A DNA stretch of 64,000 bases from Kribbella voronezhensis (GCF_004365175.1 NZ_SOCE01000001.1:5824202-5888201); one strand, 5' to 3'; shown: positions 42,740 to 52,286, counted from the stretch's first letter. The notes: generated by a model not told the origin, from the letters alone. Made by a program: numbers and translations.

Positions 42740-45700
42740 ATGACGGCGAGGCGGTCACTCATCGCAGCCGCCCTCGTCGTCGCACTGGGGCTGGCCCCGC
42801 TCGCGGCCGGCGCCTATCAGGTGCCCTCGGCCCCCTTCGAGGACAGCGCGACCACGGCCCGTACGACGATGCCCGGCTCCGGCCTGGTCCAGACCATCTC
42901 GGTGTCGGGGAAGACCGCGCTGTCCGACCCGAGTACGGCGGGCGAGCGTGGTACCAGCGGACGCACCTACTCACCCCCGATCGCCAGGACCACGCCGGCG
43001 CAGGATCTCGTCGTGGACACCGGCGACTGCGCCTCCACGGGGAGTTGCGGCAGCCGAGGCACGGTGACGATCACGTTCTCGCAGCCCGTCCGCGACCCGG
43101 TCCTGCACGTCGCCGGCATCGGCGGCGCGGCCACCCAGACGGTCAACGGCCGGCCCACCGGTCAGTCCGAGCTGCACTCCGTCCTCGAGCTCACGACGGC
43201 GGGCATCAGCCTGACGAAGGTCGGCGAAGGCAACAACCTCGCAGTCACCAGCGACACGATCACCGCTGCCAACCCCGACGCCGGACCGAACTGCATCAAC
43301 CCGAAGACCGGTACTGGTCCCGACGCCGCTGCGACCGCCGCCTGCGGATCGGTCCGGGTGCTCGGCGTGGTCAAGTCCATCGCCTTCGACGTCACCGTGT
43401 TCTTCACCAAGAACCGTGCGCTGCCCGCCTTCAACACCCCGACTTCCGGCGACGTCTTCTCCATCGTCGCGTCGGTCGGCGAGGACTTCGGCGACGCGCC
43501 CGCGTCGTACGGTGCTGCCTGGTCGGTGCTCGGCGACGCGCGACTCGGATCGACGGCAACCGAGGACAACGCGACGGTTCCCAACGGCACCAGTGGCCCG
43601 GCCGTTCCAGACCTTGGCGACGACGGCGTCACCTTCAAGCCACTGCGCACCAAGACCAAGAGCTACGCGGCGTCGGTCGCCCTGACCGGTACGACGAAAC
43701 CCGGTCGCGTCTGCGGGTGGATCGACCTGGACAAGCGCGGCACCTTCGCCGCGACCGAGCGATCCTGCGCCACTTTCACCGCCGGGCAAGGTGCCGTCAC
43801 CCTGAACTGGTCGAACCTGGCCGGCCTCACCGCCGGTACGACGTACGCGCGGGTGCGGCTCGGATACACAGCTACGCAGGTGGAGAAGCCGGCAGGTGCG
43901 GCGGACTCCGGCGAGGTCGAGGACTATCCCGTCGTCATCGCGCCGCCGCCACCACCGATCGCTGTGGACGACGTGGCGACGACGGCGTACGACACCGGGG
44001 CGACGGCCGATGTCCTCGGCAACGACAAGGCGGCCGATCCGGAGGCGCCGCTGGTGCCCGATTCGCTCTGTCTGGTCGACGGCGGCAAGTGTGGCGTGAT
44101 GGTCAACGTGGTCGGCCAGGGCAAGTACGTCGCTTCGAGTGGCAAGGTCGGCTTCGACCCGGTCCCCGGCTTCGCCGGAGTCGGCAAGCCGGTGACCTAC
44201 CGGATCGCCGACAGCAACGGAACGACGGCGACAGCGAAGCTGACTGTCACCGTCTCCCTCCCGGCCAAGCCGGTGGCCGGTCCCGATCTCGCGACCACCC
44301 CACAGAACGTCAGTACCGCGGTGACCGTGCTCGCCAACGACAAGGCCGCCCCCGGTGTGACGCTGAACCCGACGACGCTCGTACTGCGGGACCCCGCCGA
44401 CGCCGCGCTCAAGAAGTCGGTCGTGATCCCGCGCGAGGGCACCTACACCGCACGGTCCAACGGACCCGTCGATTTCGTCCCGCTGGCACGCTTCACCGGA
44501 GTCGCCACCACCCTGGGCTACCGGGTCACCGACAGCACCGGCCAGTACGCCGAGTCGACGCTCACGATCACCGTCACGCCGGTGATCCCGAAGGCGATCG
44601 GTGACTCGGTGGCCACGCCGTTCGACACCGAGGTCGACGTCGATGTCCTCGGCAACGACCTGCCGGGGTCGCCGGACGCGCCGCTCGACCCGGCCAGTCT
44701 GCACCTGGTCGATCCGGCGGGAGACCTGGTCGACAATCTCGCGGTGCTGAGACAGGGCACCTATCTGGTGGCCGACGGCAAGATCATGTTCCAGCCGGTG
44801 AGCGGCTTCCGGGGGACGGCGACTCCGGTCGGCTATCAGGTGCTGGACAAGAACGGCACGGCCGCGCGAGCGCAGTTGGTCGTCTCCGTGGACGCGCCCG
44901 GCCCGCCGGTGGCCACTGCCGACACTGTCACCACGAAGCAGGGCAGTTCGGTCTTCGTCGAGGTGCTCGCGAACGACAAGCCCGGCCCCACCGGTTCGGC
45001 GCTCGATCCGGCCACGGTGCGGCTGCTGCGGCCGACGACGAGAAGCCGGCCGGTGACCAGTCTGGTCATCGCCGGTCAGGGCAAGTACACGGCCAGGCCG
45101 GACGGCCGGATCCTGTTCGAGCCGGTGCCGGCCTTCCACGGCAAGGCGACTCCAGTCACCTATCAAGTTGCTGATGGCAACGGTGCCGTCGGTACGGCGA
45201 CTCTCACGCTGAGTGTCACCGCCGTCCAGCCGGATGCCAACGACGACGCGGTCGGTACGGCGTACGACACCACGGTGACCGTGTCGGTGCTGGCGAACGA
45301 CGAGGCCGGCGATCCAGGGGTGCCCCTGGTCCCGGCGAGTGTCCGGCTGATCGATCCGATCACGCAGAAGCCCGCGACGACGGTCAAGCTGGCCGGCCAG
45401 GCGGCCCTGGTGGCAAAGCCCGACGGGACCGTGGACTTCGATCCGCTGCCGACCTTCACCGGGACCGCGGCGCCGGTGGGCTACACGGTCTCCGACGTGA
45501 ACGGCACTGTGGCGAAGGCGATCCTGACGGTGACCGTGGCGAAGCCGCCCGCGCCGACTGCGCGTCCGGACACTGCGACCGGCAAACAGGATCTCAACCT
45601 CACGGTGGATCCGCTCGCGAACGACGAAGCCGGCAAGGGCACCGGCCTGGACCCAGCCAGTCTGGTCCTGATCGATCCGGCCGACGGAGCGGTGGTGAAG

Positions 45701-48550
45701 ACGGTCGAGGTCCACGGCGAGGGCAGGTACACAGTCGTTCCCGGCGGCGCGGCGAGTTCACTCGGGAGAGTTGTCTTCGATCCGGTGCCAACCTTCACCG
45801 GCCGGGCGAAGGCGATGAGCTACCAGGTCGGCGACCGCTTCGGTCAAACGGCTCGCTCGACCATCACGATCACGATCACCGCGATCACTCCGGTGGCGGT
45901 CGACGACATCGGCAGTACGCCGTACGACGTGACCGTGCACGTGAACGTGCTCGGCAACGACAAGGCCGGTGATCCGAGTGCGCCGCTGGTGCCCGGATCG
46001 CTCCGGCTGAAGGACCCGGCCGACGGCCTGCTGAAGACGAAGGTCGTGATCGCGCACGAGGGTGACTACACAGTTGCCACCGGCGTCGTCACCTTCGATC
46101 CCACTGCGACCTTCGCGGGCGCGGCCACGCCGGTGTTCTATCAAGTTGCCGACGACAACGGAACGGTCGCGTCCGCGGTCATCAAGCTCACCGTCGGGGC
46201 ACCGCCGGTCGCGCGCCCTGACACCGCGTCGACACTGCAGAACGTCACGGTCACCGTCAATGTCCTCTCCAATGACTCACCGGGCACGGACGCCAGTCTC
46301 GATGCGTCGTCGGTGGTCATCGGCGTGCAGAGGGATTTCAGCCGTACTGTGACCGTCCCCGGGCAGGGCACGTACGCCGTCCAGGCCAGCGGGGCGATTC
46401 AGTTCGATCCGCTGCCGTCGTTTCACGGCAAAGCGCGGCCGATCAGCTATCGGGTCGCCGACTCGAACAAGACCGTCGCGTCCTCGACGCTCACCATGAC
46501 AGTGATCCGGGTGCTGCCCTCGACGGTGAACGACTCGGCGATCACCCCGTTCAACCGGCCGATCACAGTGAACGTGCTGGGCAATGACAAGGCCGGTGAT
46601 CCCAGTGCGCCGCTGGTCCCCGGATCGGTGGTGCTGAAGGACGGTTCGACGTACGGGAAGAGTCTGACCCGGCCGGGGGAGGGCAGGTTCGCCGTCAACG
46701 CGGACGGCTCGATCACGTTCACCCCGGTGAAGGACTTCCAGGGCGCGACCGGGCCGGCGCAGTACAGGGTGAGCGATGGGAACGGGACGACGGCGACCGG
46801 GCTGCTGTTCGTCACGGTCGGCAAGGGGCCGGAAGCCAGGCCGGACCTCGGTACCACGAAGCAGAATCACGACGTCACGATGGATGTCCTTGGCAACGAC
46901 TCGCCGGGGACATCGGCCGAGCTGGTGAGGTCGTCGTTGCGGTTGTTCGACGGCAGGTCCTGGGTGACGTCCGTTGCGATTGCAGGCCAGGGGACCTTCA
47001 AGGTGCCGGCGGCGGACGCACGATCCGGCGGGGTCACTTTTGATCCGGTCCCGTCCTACAGCGGGCCGAGTTCGATCAGCTACCAGGTCGCGGACACCAC
47101 CGGGAACACGGCGACCTCGACGGTCACGGTGGCGGTGACTCCGATCGTCCCGAGCCTGGCGGACGACACCGCGAGTACGGCGTACGACACGGCCGTGACC
47201 GTGCCGGTGCTGGCGAACGACAAGCCCGGCGATCCCAGTGCTCCGTTGGATGCCGCGACCGTGCGCGTGATCGATCCGGCGACCGGCAACGCGGCCGCCA
47301 GTCTGCAGGTGGCTGGGCAAGGGACGTTCACGGTCCAGCCCGACGGCGGGATCAGGTTGCTGCCCGAGGCAGGCGCGAGTGGCGCGACGACACCGGTCAC
47401 GTATCAGGTCGGCGATGCCAATGGGACGACCGCGACGGCGACGGTCACGGTGACCATCGGAGCGAAGCCGGTGGCGTTGCCGGACCTGGCCAGAACCAAG
47501 CAGAACCAGAGGGTGACCTTCGACCCACTCGTGAACGACAAGCCTGGAGCGGGTGCCACGCTCGACCCGGCGACGCTGTTGCTGGTGGACACGAACCGCG
47601 AGCTGGTCAGCGACGTGACCGTCCCCGGTCAGGGCACCTATACCGTTGCCGACGGCAAGATCACCTTCGCTCCGACGGCGAGCTTCAGTGGCACGACGCG
47701 GCCGACGGCGTACGAGGTGAAGGATTCAGCGCGCAACGCGGCCCGCTCGACGGTCACGGTGACGGTCGTCCCGGTCCGGCCGGAGGCGGTCGATGACGCT
47801 GCGAGTACGGCGTACGGGACTGCGGTCAATGTCAGCGTCCTGACGAACGACAAGGCGGGCGATCCGAGTTCGCCCCTGGTTCCCTCGTCGGTCGTGCTGC
47901 GCGACCCGGCCGATGGGACGGAGAAGACTTCGGTGACGATCGCGGGCGAGGGCGACTACCTCGCGCGGCCGGACGGCACCGTCGGATACACCCCGGTGAA
48001 GGGCTTCACCGGTACCACCAGTTCGCTGACGTATCGGATCAGCGACGCGAACGGGACGTCGGACACGGCCCGTCTGGAGATCACCGTGCGTGGTCCCGGC
48101 GGGGCGAAGGCCATCCCGGACAGTGGTACCGGAACGCCCGGCAACCCGGTGGTCGTGAACCCGCTGCTCAACGATGCCGCGACCCGTGGCGCGGTCTGGC
48201 GGCCCGGCAGTGTCTGCCTGGTCACCGGCCCGGCCGTCTGTGGGAAGCAGGTGGCCGTACCGTCCGTCGGACAGTGGACGGTCGGCACCGACGGGACGAT
48301 CAGGCTCGTTCCGGAGCGGGGCTTCACCGGTACGGCGAAACAGGCGTACCGGGTCACCGACAGCAACGAGGTGTCGGTGACCGCACAGGTGAAGGTGACC
48401 ATCGGGGCCCAGGCGGCCGCGTCGATCCAGCACAGCGAGACCTCGTTGCCCGCCACCGGAGGGCCTTCGGGATTCTTGCTGACGCTGGGTGGACTACTGG
48501 CCGCACTGGGCGCCGCGCTGCTACTGGCCACCCGCCGGGGCCGCCAATAG
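42740..48550 (+). CDS. LPATG cell-wall protein with CshA-like fibril repeats
   Basis: 1936 residues from ATG 42740 (a GTG six bases upstream is in frame). A Sec signal (MTARRSLIAAALVVALGLAPLAAGAY) is followed by a CshA non-repetitive-2-like region (about 30-245) and a GEVED domain (about 247-395, ending DSGEVEDYPVVI). Fourteen CshA-type fibril repeats of about 105 residues follow (about 407-1890). The end is LPATGG (LPATG 1903-1907), a hydrophobic helix and RRGRQ, the classic sortase-sorting signal. The protein would be anchored to peptidoglycan and extend as a fibre, probably an adhesin or aggregation factor. No sortase gene lies in the window. It follows GT2 and GT-C genes. Confidence 0.88.
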   Translation: MTARRSLIAAALVVALGLAPLAAGAYQVPSAPFEDSATTARTTMPGSGLVQTISVSGKTALSDPSTAGERGTSGRTYSPPIARTTPAQDLVVDTGDCASTGSCGSRGTVTITFSQPVRDPVLHVAGIGGAATQTVNGRPTGQSELHSVLELTTAGISLTKVGEGNNLAVTSDTITAANPDAGPNCINPKTGTGPDAAATAACGSVRVLGVVKSIAFDVTVFFTKNRALPAFNTPTSGDVFSIVASVGEDFGDAPASYGAAWSVLGDARLGSTATEDNATVPNGTSGPAVPDLGDDGVTFKPLRTKTKSYAASVALTGTTKPGRVCGWIDLDKRGTFAATERSCATFTAGQGAVTLNWSNLAGLTAGTTYARVRLGYTATQVEKPAGAADSGEVEDYPVVIAPPPPPIAVDDVATTAYDTGATADVLGNDKAADPEAPLVPDSLCLVDGGKCGVMVNVVGQGKYVASSGKVGFDPVPGFAGVGKPVTYRIADSNGTTATAKLTVTVSLPAKPVAGPDLATTPQNVSTAVTVLANDKAAPGVTLNPTTLVLRDPADAALKKSVVIPREGTYTARSNGPVDFVPLARFTGVATTLGYRVTDSTGQYAESTLTITVTPVIPKAIGDSVATPFDTEVDVDVLGNDLPGSPDAPLDPASLHLVDPAGDLVDNLAVLRQGTYLVADGKIMFQPVSGFRGTATPVGYQVLDKNGTAARAQLVVSVDAPGPPVATADTVTTKQGSSVFVEVLANDKPGPTGSALDPATVRLLRPTTRSRPVTSLVIAGQGKYTARPDGRILFEPVPAFHGKATPVTYQVADGNGAVGTATLTLSVTAVQPDANDDAVGTAYDTTVTVSVLANDEAGDPGVPLVPASVRLIDPITQKPATTVKLAGQAALVAKPDGTVDFDPLPTFTGTAAPVGYTVSDVNGTVAKAILTVTVAKPPAPTARPDTATGKQDLNLTVDPLANDEAGKGTGLDPASLVLIDPADGAVVKTVEVHGEGRYTVVPGGAASSLGRVVFDPVPTFTGRAKAMSYQVGDRFGQTARSTITITITAITPVAVDDIGSTPYDVTVHVNVLGNDKAGDPSAPLVPGSLRLKDPADGLLKTKVVIAHEGDYTVATGVVTFDPTATFAGAATPVFYQVADDNGTVASAVIKLTVGAPPVARPDTASTLQNVTVTVNVLSNDSPGTDASLDASSVVIGVQRDFSRTVTVPGQGTYAVQASGAIQFDPLPSFHGKARPISYRVADSNKTVASSTLTMTVIRVLPSTVNDSAITPFNRPITVNVLGNDKAGDPSAPLVPGSVVLKDGSTYGKSLTRPGEGRFAVNADGSITFTPVKDFQGATGPAQYRVSDGNGTTATGLLFVTVGKGPEARPDLGTTKQNHDVTMDVLGNDSPGTSAELVRSSLRLFDGRSWVTSVAIAGQGTFKVPAADARSGGVTFDPVPSYSGPSSISYQVADTTGNTATSTVTVAVTPIVPSLADDTASTAYDTAVTVPVLANDKPGDPSAPLDAATVRVIDPATGNAAASLQVAGQGTFTVQPDGGIRLLPEAGASGATTPVTYQVGDANGTTATATVTVTIGAKPVALPDLARTKQNQRVTFDPLVNDKPGAGATLDPATLLLVDTNRELVSDVTVPGQGTYTVADGKITFAPTASFSGTTRPTAYEVKDSARNAARSTVTVTVVPVRPEAVDDAASTAYGTAVNVSVLTNDKAGDPSSPLVPSSVVLRDPADGTEKTSVTIAGEGDYLARPDGTVGYTPVKGFTGTTSSLTYRISDANGTSDTARLEITVRGPGGAKAIPDSGTGTPGNPVVVNPLLNDAATRGAVWRPGSVCLVTGPAVCGKQVAVPSVGQWTVGTDGTIRLVPERGFTGTAKQAYRVTDSNEVSVTAQVKVTIGAQAAASIQHSETSLPATGGPSGFLLTLGGLLAALGAALLLATRRGRQ
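43961..48420 (+). repeat. Fourteen alternating CshA-type repeats (coding)
   Basis: Each unit encodes a VL.ND core, then (L)(D/V)P.S(V/L), (V/I).G.G.Y.V...G.(V/I).F.P...F.G.....(V/I).Y.V.D..(G/N)...(A/S). Odd units begin like AVDDxxSTAYDTxVTVxVLxNDKAGDPSAPLVPxSV. Even units begin like ARPDxATTKQNxxVTVxVLxNDxPG with a shorter LDPASL. The pattern holds for all seven pairs, so the true repeat is a two-domain unit of about 200 residues. Confidence 0.8.
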
Positions 48551-48564
48551 TGGGGAACCGCAGC

Positions 48565-48594
48565 GCCGGGCCCCGCTGAGGAGCGGGACCCGGC
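48565..48594 (+). terminator. Hairpin after the LPATG gene
   Basis: CCGGG-c-CCCGCT (48566-48577) pairs with AGCGGG-a-CCCGG (48582-48593) around a GAGG loop, with one more G-C pair outside. It lies 16 bases beyond the stop. No T-run follows. Confidence 0.6.
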
Positions 48595-48661
48595 CCTGTG
48601 GATCCGCAACTTAACGCCGTGCCTCCGCATCGTGCTGGGTGAAGAGCCCAGGAGGCCCACC

Positions 48662-49627
48662 ATGAATCGTCCGTTCCGACTGGTCACCCTGCTAGCCGTG
48701 GCCGCAGCCAGCGTGGTCGTACAGGTCGGCACTGCCGCGGCCGACGACTGGGACTGCCCCTTTCCCGCCATCGACAGTGTCTACGCGTATCCGCAGACTC
48801 CCGCGGCGACGCTGCTCAGCGGCAGGGTCGATCCCAGCCCCGGCTGTCCGTCGCATGCCGTCATCGGCAGGATCGACGGCAGCGAGCAGATCGCCGTCGG
48901 AGACGGCTTCTTCGAATTGCCGCTCGATACCCGGTCAGGAGACTGGTACCTCTCCGCCTACACGATGGGCGACGAGACCCGCACCTTCGAGCCGGTCGCG
49001 CCGTACGTGGTCAAGGTGCTCAACCTGACCCGCATCACCTCGACGGCGCCGCCGATGCCGGAGCCGATCCCTTACGGGAGCATCGTCCACGTGTCAGGCG
49101 TCTTCGAGGGCTGGACCGCTGCCACCGGGTGGCAGCCGATGGGCGGGCGTGGGCTGTCCATCGTGACCGGGAACGGCGTCGACGGACACCAGCCCGTGCC
49201 GACGATGACGGACTCCTCGGGCGCCTACAGCCTCAGCGTGCGCGTCTACAACAGCTTCGCCGGCGGCGCCTACTTCCCCGGTGACGACACGTGGCTGCAC
49301 GCAGGCAGCTTCTCCGATGTGCAGGTCCACGGTCTGGTGAGCGTCGACGTCACCGACTGGACGCCGGCCGTCGGTCAGCGGATCCTCGTCACCGGAAAGG
49401 TGGCACCGGGAGCCGTGCCGGTCTGGCTCGAGCGGCAGGTGGGCACCGAGTGGGTGAAGGTGAGTGCGACCGTCACAGCCACCGGGCGTGGGCACTACAG
49501 CCTGGCCTATCGCCCGACGACTCGCGGGTTGCAGCACTACAGGGTCTGGAACGACGGGACCGAGCCCATCAGCCGGATGGGTGTCCAGCCCTACTCCAAG
49601 GAGTTCAAGCTGGCTGTGCACCGCTGA
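48662..49627 (+). CDS. Secreted protein of unknown function
   Basis: 321 residues from ATG 48662, with AGGAGG upstream. The signal peptide is MNRPFRLVTLLAVAAASVVVQVGTAAA (about 1-27). The mature protein begins DDWDCPFP and contains three beta-rich stretches with Ig-like rhythm (ATLLSGRVDPSPGCPSHAVIGRIDG, IVHVSGVFEGWTAATGWQPMGGRGLSIVTGNG, QRILVTGKVAPGAVPVWLERQVGTEWVKVSATVTATGRGHYSLAYRPT). No enzyme motif is seen. Its position after the LPATG gene suggests a surface or extracellular role. The 3' end overlaps the convergent GNAT gene by 23 bp. Confidence 0.75.
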   Translation: MNRPFRLVTLLAVAAASVVVQVGTAAADDWDCPFPAIDSVYAYPQTPAATLLSGRVDPSPGCPSHAVIGRIDGSEQIAVGDGFFELPLDTRSGDWYLSAYTMGDETRTFEPVAPYVVKVLNLTRITSTAPPMPEPIPYGSIVHVSGVFEGWTAATGWQPMGGRGLSIVTGNGVDGHQPVPTMTDSSGAYSLSVRVYNSFAGGAYFPGDDTWLHAGSFSDVQVHGLVSVDVTDWTPAVGQRILVTGKVAPGAVPVWLERQVGTEWVKVSATVTATGRGHYSLAYRPTTRGLQHYRVWNDGTEPISRMGVQPYSKEFKLAVHR

Positions 49628-50141
49628 GGTCGGTGACCAGCATGATTTCGTCGCGGTAGTCGTCGGTCGCCACTCGCACAGCGCGCGGGTGGCGGCCGAC
49701 GATGTAGTAGCCGAGGGGTTCGTAGAACTTCTCCAGGCTGCTGCCGTCGCGGATGGTCAGCATCAGCTGCTCCAGTCCGAGGTCGATCGCCGACTGACGG
49801 AGCCCCTGCATCAAGGTCCGCCCGGCGCCGCCGCCCTGGTACTTCGGGTGCACCATGACCCGCAGTACGGTCCGCCAGTGTTTGCTCAGCTCACCGTCGT
49901 CGCTGACCAGCAAGCCCATCCCCACGAGACGCTCACCGTTGTGCAGGACGCCGAGCAGGTCCTTGCCGCCACCGACCCGCTCGAGCGCGAGGTCGAGCGT
50001 CTCCGCGATCTGATGCACCGGCGCCGGCGGCACGAACCCCACGCTGCCACCCGCATCGGTGGCGGCGATCCAGGTGTCGAGCAGCTCGGCTCTCAGCCCC
50101 GGATCGGACACTCGCTCCGGTTCGACCACCAGGTACTCCAC
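49605..50141 (-). CDS. GNAT-family N-acetyltransferase
   Basis: 178 residues from GTG 50141, which has GAGGAGG about five bases upstream. Motif A VLRVMVHPKYQGGGAGRTLMQGLRQSAIDLGLEQLML contains the acetyl-CoA-binding QGGGAG loop, and the end KFYEPLGYYIVGRHPRA is typical of GNAT proteins. It acetylates a small molecule or protein N-terminus. The substrate is unknown. It overlaps the secreted protein gene at its 3' end. Confidence 0.88.
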   Translation of the reverse strand: MEYLVVEPERVSDPGLRAELLDTWIAATDAGGSVGFVPPAPVHQIAETLDLALERVGGGKDLLGVLHNGERLVGMGLLVSDDGELSKHWRTVLRVMVHPKYQGGGAGRTLMQGLRQSAIDLGLEQLMLTIRDGSSLEKFYEPLGYYIVGRHPRAVRVATDDYRDEIMLVTDLSGAQPA

Positions 50142-50181
50142 CGTGACCTCCTCGGCTATCTGCGACTGAGTTGCAGATAGC

Positions 50182-51081
50182 CTAAGGCAGCGCCTGCTTC
50201 GGCGGGATCGCCAGGAGCTTGTCGGGATTCCGTACGACGTAGATCTGGCTGATCGCGTCGCCCGGGTCCAGCTCCAGGAAGGCGACGCTGTCGACAACGT
50301 CGCCGTCGTACGCGACGAACGCCGGCTCGCCGTTCACCTCGGCCATCCGGATGTCGAAGCGGCCCTCCGGTACCTCCTTCTGGAAGAGCCCGACCAGCCA
50401 GCGCGCGACCTTGTCGGCACCCTGCAGCGGCCGGAGCGCCGCCTTGCGCTTGCCGCCGCCGTCGCTGACCAGCACGACGTCGGGCGCAAGCAGGGAGACG
50501 ACCTGGTCGAGATCTCCCGACCACGCCGCCGCGAGGAACTGGGTGGTGACCTCGGAGTGCCGCGCCTTGTCCACCCGCTGCCGTGGCTGCCGCGCGTGCA
50601 CGTGCTCACGAGCCCGGTGCGCGAGTTGCCGTACGGCGGCCTCGGACCGGCCGAGCGTGTCGCCGATCTCGCTGAACGACAGGTCGAACACCTCCCGCAA
50701 CACGAAGGCGGCCCGCTCCAACGGGGTGAGCGTCTCGAGTACGACGAGCATCGCCATCGACACCGAGTCGGCGACCTCCGCGATCGCAGCCGGATCGTCC
50801 CCGGCCGGGGTGGCCGCGATCGGCTCCGGCAACCACGGGCCGACGTACTGCTCCCGCCGCGACTTCTGCTGCCGCAAGCGGTTCAGCGCCAGCCTGCTGG
50901 TGATCCGGATCAGGTACGCCCGCACATCCCGTACTTCGGACCGGTCCGCCGCCGCCCACCGCAGCCAGGTCTCCTGGACGACGTCCTCCGCGTCGACCAT
51001 GCTGCCGACCACCCGGTACGCCGCCCCGACCAGAACCGCCCGATGCTCCGCGAACTCGGCCGCCAGTTGTTCGTCGCTCAT
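50182..51081 (-). CDS. ECF sigma factor of the SigJ/ECF41 type
   Basis: 299 residues from ATG 51081, preceded by GGAGTGAG. Sigma region 2 lies at about 5-75 (EHRAVLVGAAYRVVGSMVDAEDVVQETWLRW) and region 4 around 115-165 (LTPLERAAFVLREVFDLSFSEIGDTLGRSEAAVRQLAHRAREHV). The C-terminal about 110 residues form a SnoaL-like domain (LAAAWSGDLDQVVSLLAPDVVLVSDGGGKRKAALRPLQGADKVARWL...NPDKL), the mark of ECF41 sigma factors. In that group the extension controls activity in place of an anti-sigma factor. It is divergent from argC but has no evident link to arginine. Confidence 0.92.
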   Translation of the reverse strand: MSDEQLAAEFAEHRAVLVGAAYRVVGSMVDAEDVVQETWLRWAAADRSEVRDVRAYLIRITSRLALNRLRQQKSRREQYVGPWLPEPIAATPAGDDPAAIAEVADSVSMAMLVVLETLTPLERAAFVLREVFDLSFSEIGDTLGRSEAAVRQLAHRAREHVHARQPRQRVDKARHSEVTTQFLAAAWSGDLDQVVSLLAPDVVLVSDGGGKRKAALRPLQGADKVARWLVGLFQKEVPEGRFDIRMAEVNGEPAFVAYDGDVVDSVAFLELDPGDAISQIYVVRNPDKLLAIPPKQALP

Positions 51082-51218
51082 GCTCACTCCGCCCCGGTTC
51101 GATCCGCTTCGCCCGCCACCTTTGCACAGGTACGCCGACCGCCCACAGTCCCGCACCTGACCCCGGCCACTTGGCGTGCGATGCTGGGTTTCGGGTCCTC
51201 CGCGCCGCCGAATCATTG

Positions 51219-51253
51219 TTGGATATTCATGCGGCGTCTGGCATACTCATTCA
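51219..51253 (+). promoter_or_regulatory. argC promoter with ARG-box-like half sites
   Basis: TTGGAT (51219-51224), 17-bp spacer, CATACT (51242-51247), seven bases to ATG 51255, so the start is probably leaderless. Two ATTCA half sites (51225-51229 and 51249-51253) overlap the -35/-10 region and the start. The downstream one fits the E. coli ARG-box half-site pattern at 8 of 10 fixed positions. ArgR encoded in this operon is the likely ligand-dependent repressor. Confidence 0.6.
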
Positions 51254-51254
51254 C

Positions 51255-52286
51255 ATGAGCCTGAAGGTCGCGGTCGCCGGTGCCAGTGGGTATGCCGGGG
51301 GAGAACTGCTCCGGTTGCTGTCCGGGCACCCGGAGGTCGAGATCGGGGCGCTCACGGCCGGCGGTAGTGCCGGTACGGCGCTCGGGCTCCACCACCCGCA
51401 CCTCGTGCCGTTGGCCGGGCGCACCCTGGTCGAGACCTCGGCGGAAACGCTCGCCGGTCACGACGTCGTGTTCCTGGCCCTTCCGCACGGACAGTCCGCC
51501 GAAATCGCCGAGCAACTCGGGGAGGACGTCACCGTGATCGACTGCGGCGCGGACTTCCGGCTGATCGAGGCCGAGGCGTGGGTGGAGTTCTACGGCGGCA
51601 AGCACGCCGGCCACTGGCCCTACGGGTTGCCCGAGCTCCCCGGCCAACGGGACAAGCTGCGCGGCGCCAACCGGGTCGCGGTGCCGGGGTGCTACCCCAC
51701 CGTGTCGACCCTTGCTCTGCTCCCCGCCGTCCAAGGCGGTCTCGTCGATCCCGGCCAACTGGTGGTGGTCGCGGTGAGCGGGACGTCGGGAGCGGGCAAG
51801 GGTCCCAAAACGCACCTGATGGGCGCGGAGGTGATGGGTTCGGCCACGGCGTACGGCGTGGGTGGTGTGCATCGCCATACGCCGGAGATCGAGCAGAACC
51901 TCGGCGCGGTCACCGATGAAGGCGTCTCGGTGTCGTTCACCCCGGTGCTGGCTCCGATGGCTCGCGGCATCCTCGCGACCTGCAGTGCGCCGGTCACCCC
52001 AGGGGTCTCGGCGGAGAGCCTGCGACAGGTCTATGAAGACGCCTACGGCAACGAGCCGTTCGTGCACGTGCTGCCGGAAGGCCAGTGGCCGCAGACCCAG
52101 GCGACGCTCGGCGCGAACACCGTGCAATTGCAGGTCACTCTGGACCAGCGCACCGGCCGCGCCGTGATCGTGGCCGCGATGGACAACCTCACCAAGGGCA
52201 CCGCCGGCGCCGCCGTGCAGTGCATGAACCTGGCCGCCGGTCTCGACGAGACCCTGGCCCTTCCCCTCGTAGGAGTAGCGCCGTGA
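51255..52286 (+). CDS. argC: N-acetyl-gamma-glutamyl-phosphate reductase
   Basis: 343 residues. The Rossmann motif VAVAGASGYAGGELLRLL is at residues 4-21, and the catalytic Cys146 lies in VAVPGCYPTVSTLAL. The enzyme reduces the acyl phosphate made by ArgB to the semialdehyde in arginine synthesis. It is the first gene of the argCJBDFRH operon and overlaps argJ by four bases (GTGA). No ribosome binding site precedes the ATG. Confidence 0.97.
   Translation: MSLKVAVAGASGYAGGELLRLLSGHPEVEIGALTAGGSAGTALGLHHPHLVPLAGRTLVETSAETLAGHDVVFLALPHGQSAEIAEQLGEDVTVIDCGADFRLIEAEAWVEFYGGKHAGHWPYGLPELPGQRDKLRGANRVAVPGCYPTVSTLALLPAVQGGLVDPGQLVVVAVSGTSGAGKGPKTHLMGAEVMGSATAYGVGGVHRHTPEIEQNLGAVTDEGVSVSFTPVLAPMARGILATCSAPVTPGVSAESLRQVYEDAYGNEPFVHVLPEGQWPQTQATLGANTVQLQVTLDQRTGRAVIVAAMDNLTKGTAGAAVQCMNLAAGLDETLALPLVGVAP

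Noticed and set aside
42971..45715. 914-codon open frame antisense to the LPATG gene
   Set aside because: It mirrors the repeat gene in a GC-rich frame and has no recognisable domain or start site.
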